Shown here piece after piece: positions 5,722 to 7,544 of a stretch of DNA of 7,544 nucleotides (position 1 is the stretch's first letter; each line of letters begins with the position of its first letter). Position numbers and translations under genes: made by a program. The stretch lies in the NCBI GenBank assembly GCA_013696905.1, contig JACCXP010000001.1, positions 1-7,544 on the forward strand. The letters run 5' to 3'. The notes under the pieces are model-generated. The model saw only the letters and a list, made by a program, of their open reading frames with translations. It was not told the DNA's origin and searched no databases. Origin of the DNA: Thermoleophilaceae bacterium. Its GTDB lineage: Bacteria; Actinomycetota; Thermoleophilia; Solirubrobacterales; Thermoleophilaceae.

Positions 5722-6762
5722 TCACGTCGACAGGGCACGGCGGCCGAGCAGGCTCCACATCGCTTCGAACTTTCTGCGACTCCAGATTTCGACCGTCCCC
5801 TGGAGTGGGTTTACGATCCGCAGGCTGCCGTCCCGGCGGACGCCGGTGAGCACGACCGTGTGCTCGCCGAAGTTCACGCGCACGCGGCGCCCCCGGGGCG
5901 AGCGCCATTCGTCGTAGGGCCCCTCCGAGAGCCCAACCCAAGCCATGACAGCTCGTCCGTCGAGCAGGCGTCGATAGACCCGCCGCGGCGAGGCACGGGT
6001 GAGATCGCTGAGAGCAGTGCCGTTCCGCTTGGCGACGGCGGCCACCGGGCCTGGGTAGACCCCGAAGCCTCCGGCCGCCCCACCGCCGCTGCCGCGACCG
6101 ACGTAGCCGAGCTCGGGATCTCCCCACACGCGCTCGGAGCCGCTGCCTCGCGGATCGAGCGGCCCCGACCGCGGCAGCTGGCGCTGCAGGCGCTCCTGGG
6201 AGACGCGCACGCCGGCAGTCGCGAGCAGGATCGACAGGGCGGCCGTCTCGCAGGTGTTGCGCTCGGCCTGGCGGATGACGGGGGCGGCGATCGTGGCGGA
6301 TTCCGCCCTACGCACCGCCGTCACGATCCCGCCGTCAGGCCCGACCGCGAGCGCCGCCCTGGCGGTCGCGCTCGTGTCGTAGCGGTAGACGACACGGGCG
6401 TCGCCGTGGCGCAGGCGCGCTGTGTCCGGGAGCGCTCGCTCGACGGCCGCGTGCAGCGCCCGTGAATCGAGCTGTCCTTGGCGGGTCAGAGGCGTGAGCG
6501 AAAGCATTGCCTCGCGGCGGCGCGCCAGCACGATTCGAAGCGTTCGGTCAGGCGCCTGGGCCGCGGAGCGCTGCGGCGCGATCAACCCTGCGGGCGCCTC
6601 GCCGCGAGAGCTACCACCGAACAGCCACAGCGTGACCGCGATCGCGCTCAGCGCGAGCGCCACCACGGCCCGACGGCGACGACGGGCCCTCGCGGCCCCG
6701 GCACGTCGCAGGCGGCCCTCCGAGCCCGCTCGAGCGGCGTGGGGGCGGGGCTGTGCGCTCAT
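5722..6762 (-). CDS. Membrane-anchored C39-like (papain-fold) cysteine peptidase
   Basis: The 346-residue protein has an Arg-rich N-terminus (residues 11-31), one membrane segment (about 32-49) and a large extracellular part. Residues about 70-152 form an N-terminal region I do not recognise. Residues about 158-342 match the stand-alone C39_2 peptidase pattern: QAERNTCETAALSILL (Q165 for the oxyanion hole, C171 as nucleophile), GEHTVVLTGV (H301) and IVNPLQG (N318 where Asp is usual). Proteins of this type are thiol peptidases or related acyl hydrolases; unlike bacteriocin exporters, this one has no ABC transporter domains. The ATG at 6762 has AGCAGG 6 nt upstream. It is the first gene of the minus-strand pair with LCP and is divergent from the methyltransferase. 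A role in processing exported or wall proteins is inference; the substrate is unknown. Confidence 0.8.
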   Translation of the reverse strand: MSAQPRPHAARAGSEGRLRRAGAARARRRRRAVVALALSAIAVTLWLFGGSSRGEAPAGLIAPQRSAAQAPDRTLRIVLARRREAMLSLTPLTRQGQLDSRALHAAVERALPDTARLRHGDARVVYRYDTSATARAALAVGPDGGIVTAVRRAESATIAAPVIRQAERNTCETAALSILLATAGVRVSQERLQRQLPRSGPLDPRGSGSERVWGDPELGYVGRGSGGGAAGGFGVYPGPVAAVAKRNGTALSDLTRASPRRVYRRLLDGRAVMAWVGLSEGPYDEWRSPRGRRVRVNFGEHTVVLTGVRRDGSLRIVNPLQGTVEIWSRRKFEAMWSLLGRRALST

Positions 6763-6790
6763 CTATTGCCTGCTCGGGTCATGTTGCCAT

Positions 6791-6805
6791 CCTACGAACG
6801 GTAGG
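6791..6805. promoter_or_regulatory. Operator-like dyad CCTAC-N5-GTAGG, peptidase-proximal copy
   Basis: The sequence CCTACGAACGGTAGG is a perfect 5-bp dyad with a 5-nt centre, and its nearer edge is 28 nt from the C39-like peptidase start. On the minus strand it overlaps TAGGAT (6794 down to 6789), a good actinobacterial -10 box, although no clear -35 box is present. A second copy with the same half-sites lies at 6916-6930. Confidence 0.5.
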
Positions 6806-6915
6806 CCGACGCTCGCCGCTCGCCCTCGCGCGGACAGCGCGTGGCCATGCCGGGCGCAGCCGAAGCCTAGAGCGTGGGGGCGACTGACCTCCTCGTCAGC
6901 TACTCTGCCCAAGTA

Positions 6916-6930
6916 CCTACGCAGCGTAGG
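6916..6930. promoter_or_regulatory. Operator-like dyad CCTAC-N5-GTAGG, methyltransferase-proximal copy
   Basis: The sequence CCTACGCAGCGTAGG has the same half-sites and 5-nt centre as the copy at 6791-6805, and its stem extends to 6 bp. It ends 14 nt before the methyltransferase ATG and overlaps the AGG of the AGGAG at 6928-6932. TACTCT at 6901-6906 could be a -10 box, which would put the dyad at the transcription start. A different dyad, CTGAC/GTCAG, lies just upstream at 6884-6899. Confidence 0.5.
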
Positions 6931-6944
6931 AGAAATCAGAGGGG

Positions 6945-7544
6945 ATGCGCGCACTGACTAAGAACTGGGACGAGCACGTCACCGACGCTGAGGAGGTATC
7001 GCGCAGCGCCGGCTTCCAGGACCTTCGCGACCGCATCCTCGAGCTCGCTGCTCCGAGTGAGCGCGAGCGCTGCGTCGACATCGGCGCGGGAACTGGGCTG
7101 CTGGCTCTGCCGCTCGCCGAGCGCGTGGAGCACGTGCTCGCCGTGGATATCTCCCCCTCGATGTGCGACTACTTGAGGGCGAAGGCAAACAGCGCCGGCC
7201 AATCCAACATCCAAGCGGTCAAGGCGTCTGCCACGAGCCTGCCCGCGGTGGACAGCTCGGTCGATCTCGTGGTCTCGAACTACTGCTTCCACCACCTCGA
7301 CGACGAGGGCAAGCATTGCGCGCTGGCCGAGGTACGACGGGTCCTGCGTCCGGGTGGGCGGCTCGTCTTCGGCGACATGATGTTTGGCGTCAGCCTGGCG
7401 GACCCGCGCGACCGCCGAGTGGTTGCGACCAAGGTGCGAGCGATGGCCGCGAAGGGACCGGCCGGCCTCTTGCGCCTGGCGAAGAACGGCGTGCGCTTTG
7501 CCGGACGACGCTGGGAGAGTCCAGCTCGCGCGCGCTGGTGGGAG
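6945..7544 (+). CDS. Class I SAM-dependent methyltransferase, 3' end beyond window
   Basis: Exactly 200 codons are visible, open to the window edge. The Rossmann-fold methyltransferase motifs are in order: motif I VDIGAGTGLLALPL (about 44-57), the acidic end of strand 2 in VLAVDISPSMCDYL (about 64-77), motif II VDLVVSNYCFHHL (about 106-118) and motif III VLRPGGRLVFGDMMF (about 132-146). This is the UbiE/Methyltransf_11-like group, which methylates small molecules, lipids or quinones; the acceptor cannot be told from sequence. There is no signal peptide or membrane segment in the visible part, so it is probably cytosolic. The ATG at 6945 is the first start after an in-frame TAG at 6927. AGGAG (6928-6932) lies 12 nt upstream, and GAGG at 6939-6942 lies closer. 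It is divergent from the C39-like peptidase and shares a dyad-bearing intergenic region with it. Confidence 0.9.
   Translation, partial: MRALTKNWDEHVTDAEEVSRSAGFQDLRDRILELAAPSERERCVDIGAGTGLLALPLAERVEHVLAVDISPSMCDYLRAKANSAGQSNIQAVKASATSLPAVDSSVDLVVSNYCFHHLDDEGKHCALAEVRRVLRPGGRLVFGDMMFGVSLADPRDRRVVATKVRAMAAKGPAGLLRLAKNGVRFAGRRWESPARARWWE

Noticed and set aside
5098..6465. 455-codon plus-strand open frame opposite the LCP and C39-like genes
   Set aside because: It spans two genes with clear minus-strand motifs, and its composition is typical of an antisense shadow.

Overview
This is a GC-rich window whose architecture points to an actinobacterium, most likely a member of Thermoleophilia/Solirubrobacterales. 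The clues are a class E-like sortase, a LytR-CpsA-Psr (LCP) protein with a long extension, a YkuD L,D-transpeptidase behind a PG_binding_4-like domain, and a ydaO-type (c-di-AMP) riboswitch ahead of an M23 peptidase. The taxonomic call rests on gene content and protein style only, not on a marker gene.

Layout. Positions 1-280 are non-coding, with no gene I can assign. 281-1312 (+) encodes a membrane-anchored L,D-transpeptidase. 1313-1739 is a hairpin-rich stretch without a credible gene. A promoter (1740-1767) feeds a c-di-AMP riboswitch (about 1781-1922), which leads directly into a secreted M23 (LytM-type) endopeptidase (1935-3065, +). A large hairpin at 3070-3117 separates it from a sortase (about 3173-4018, +). 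The sortase converges on an LCP-family protein (4081-5559, -). Upstream of LCP on the same strand lies a membrane-anchored C39-like cysteine peptidase (5722-6762, -). A 182-nt divergent intergenic region then leads to a class I SAM-dependent methyltransferase that runs off the window (6945-7544+, +).

How the genes fit together. Five consecutive genes encode exported or membrane-anchored proteins. Four of them fall in families that work on the wall: 3-3 cross-linking (L,D-transpeptidase), peptidoglycan hydrolysis (M23), protein anchoring (sortase) and glycopolymer attachment (LCP). The C39-like peptidase is exported, but its substrate is unknown. The M23 hydrolase is the only gene with a visible second-messenger switch. 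A loop in its aptamer can pair with the ribosome binding site, so wall cleavage is probably tied to c-di-AMP through translation.

The least expected signal is a pair of identical-half-site dyads, CCTAC-N5-GTAGG, in the divergent region between the C39-like peptidase and the methyltransferase. One lies just upstream of each start codon, which looks like a shared operator. I saw no CRISPR array, insertion sequence, tRNA, rRNA or phage gene. No wholly new multi-gene system can be demonstrated from the sequence alone.
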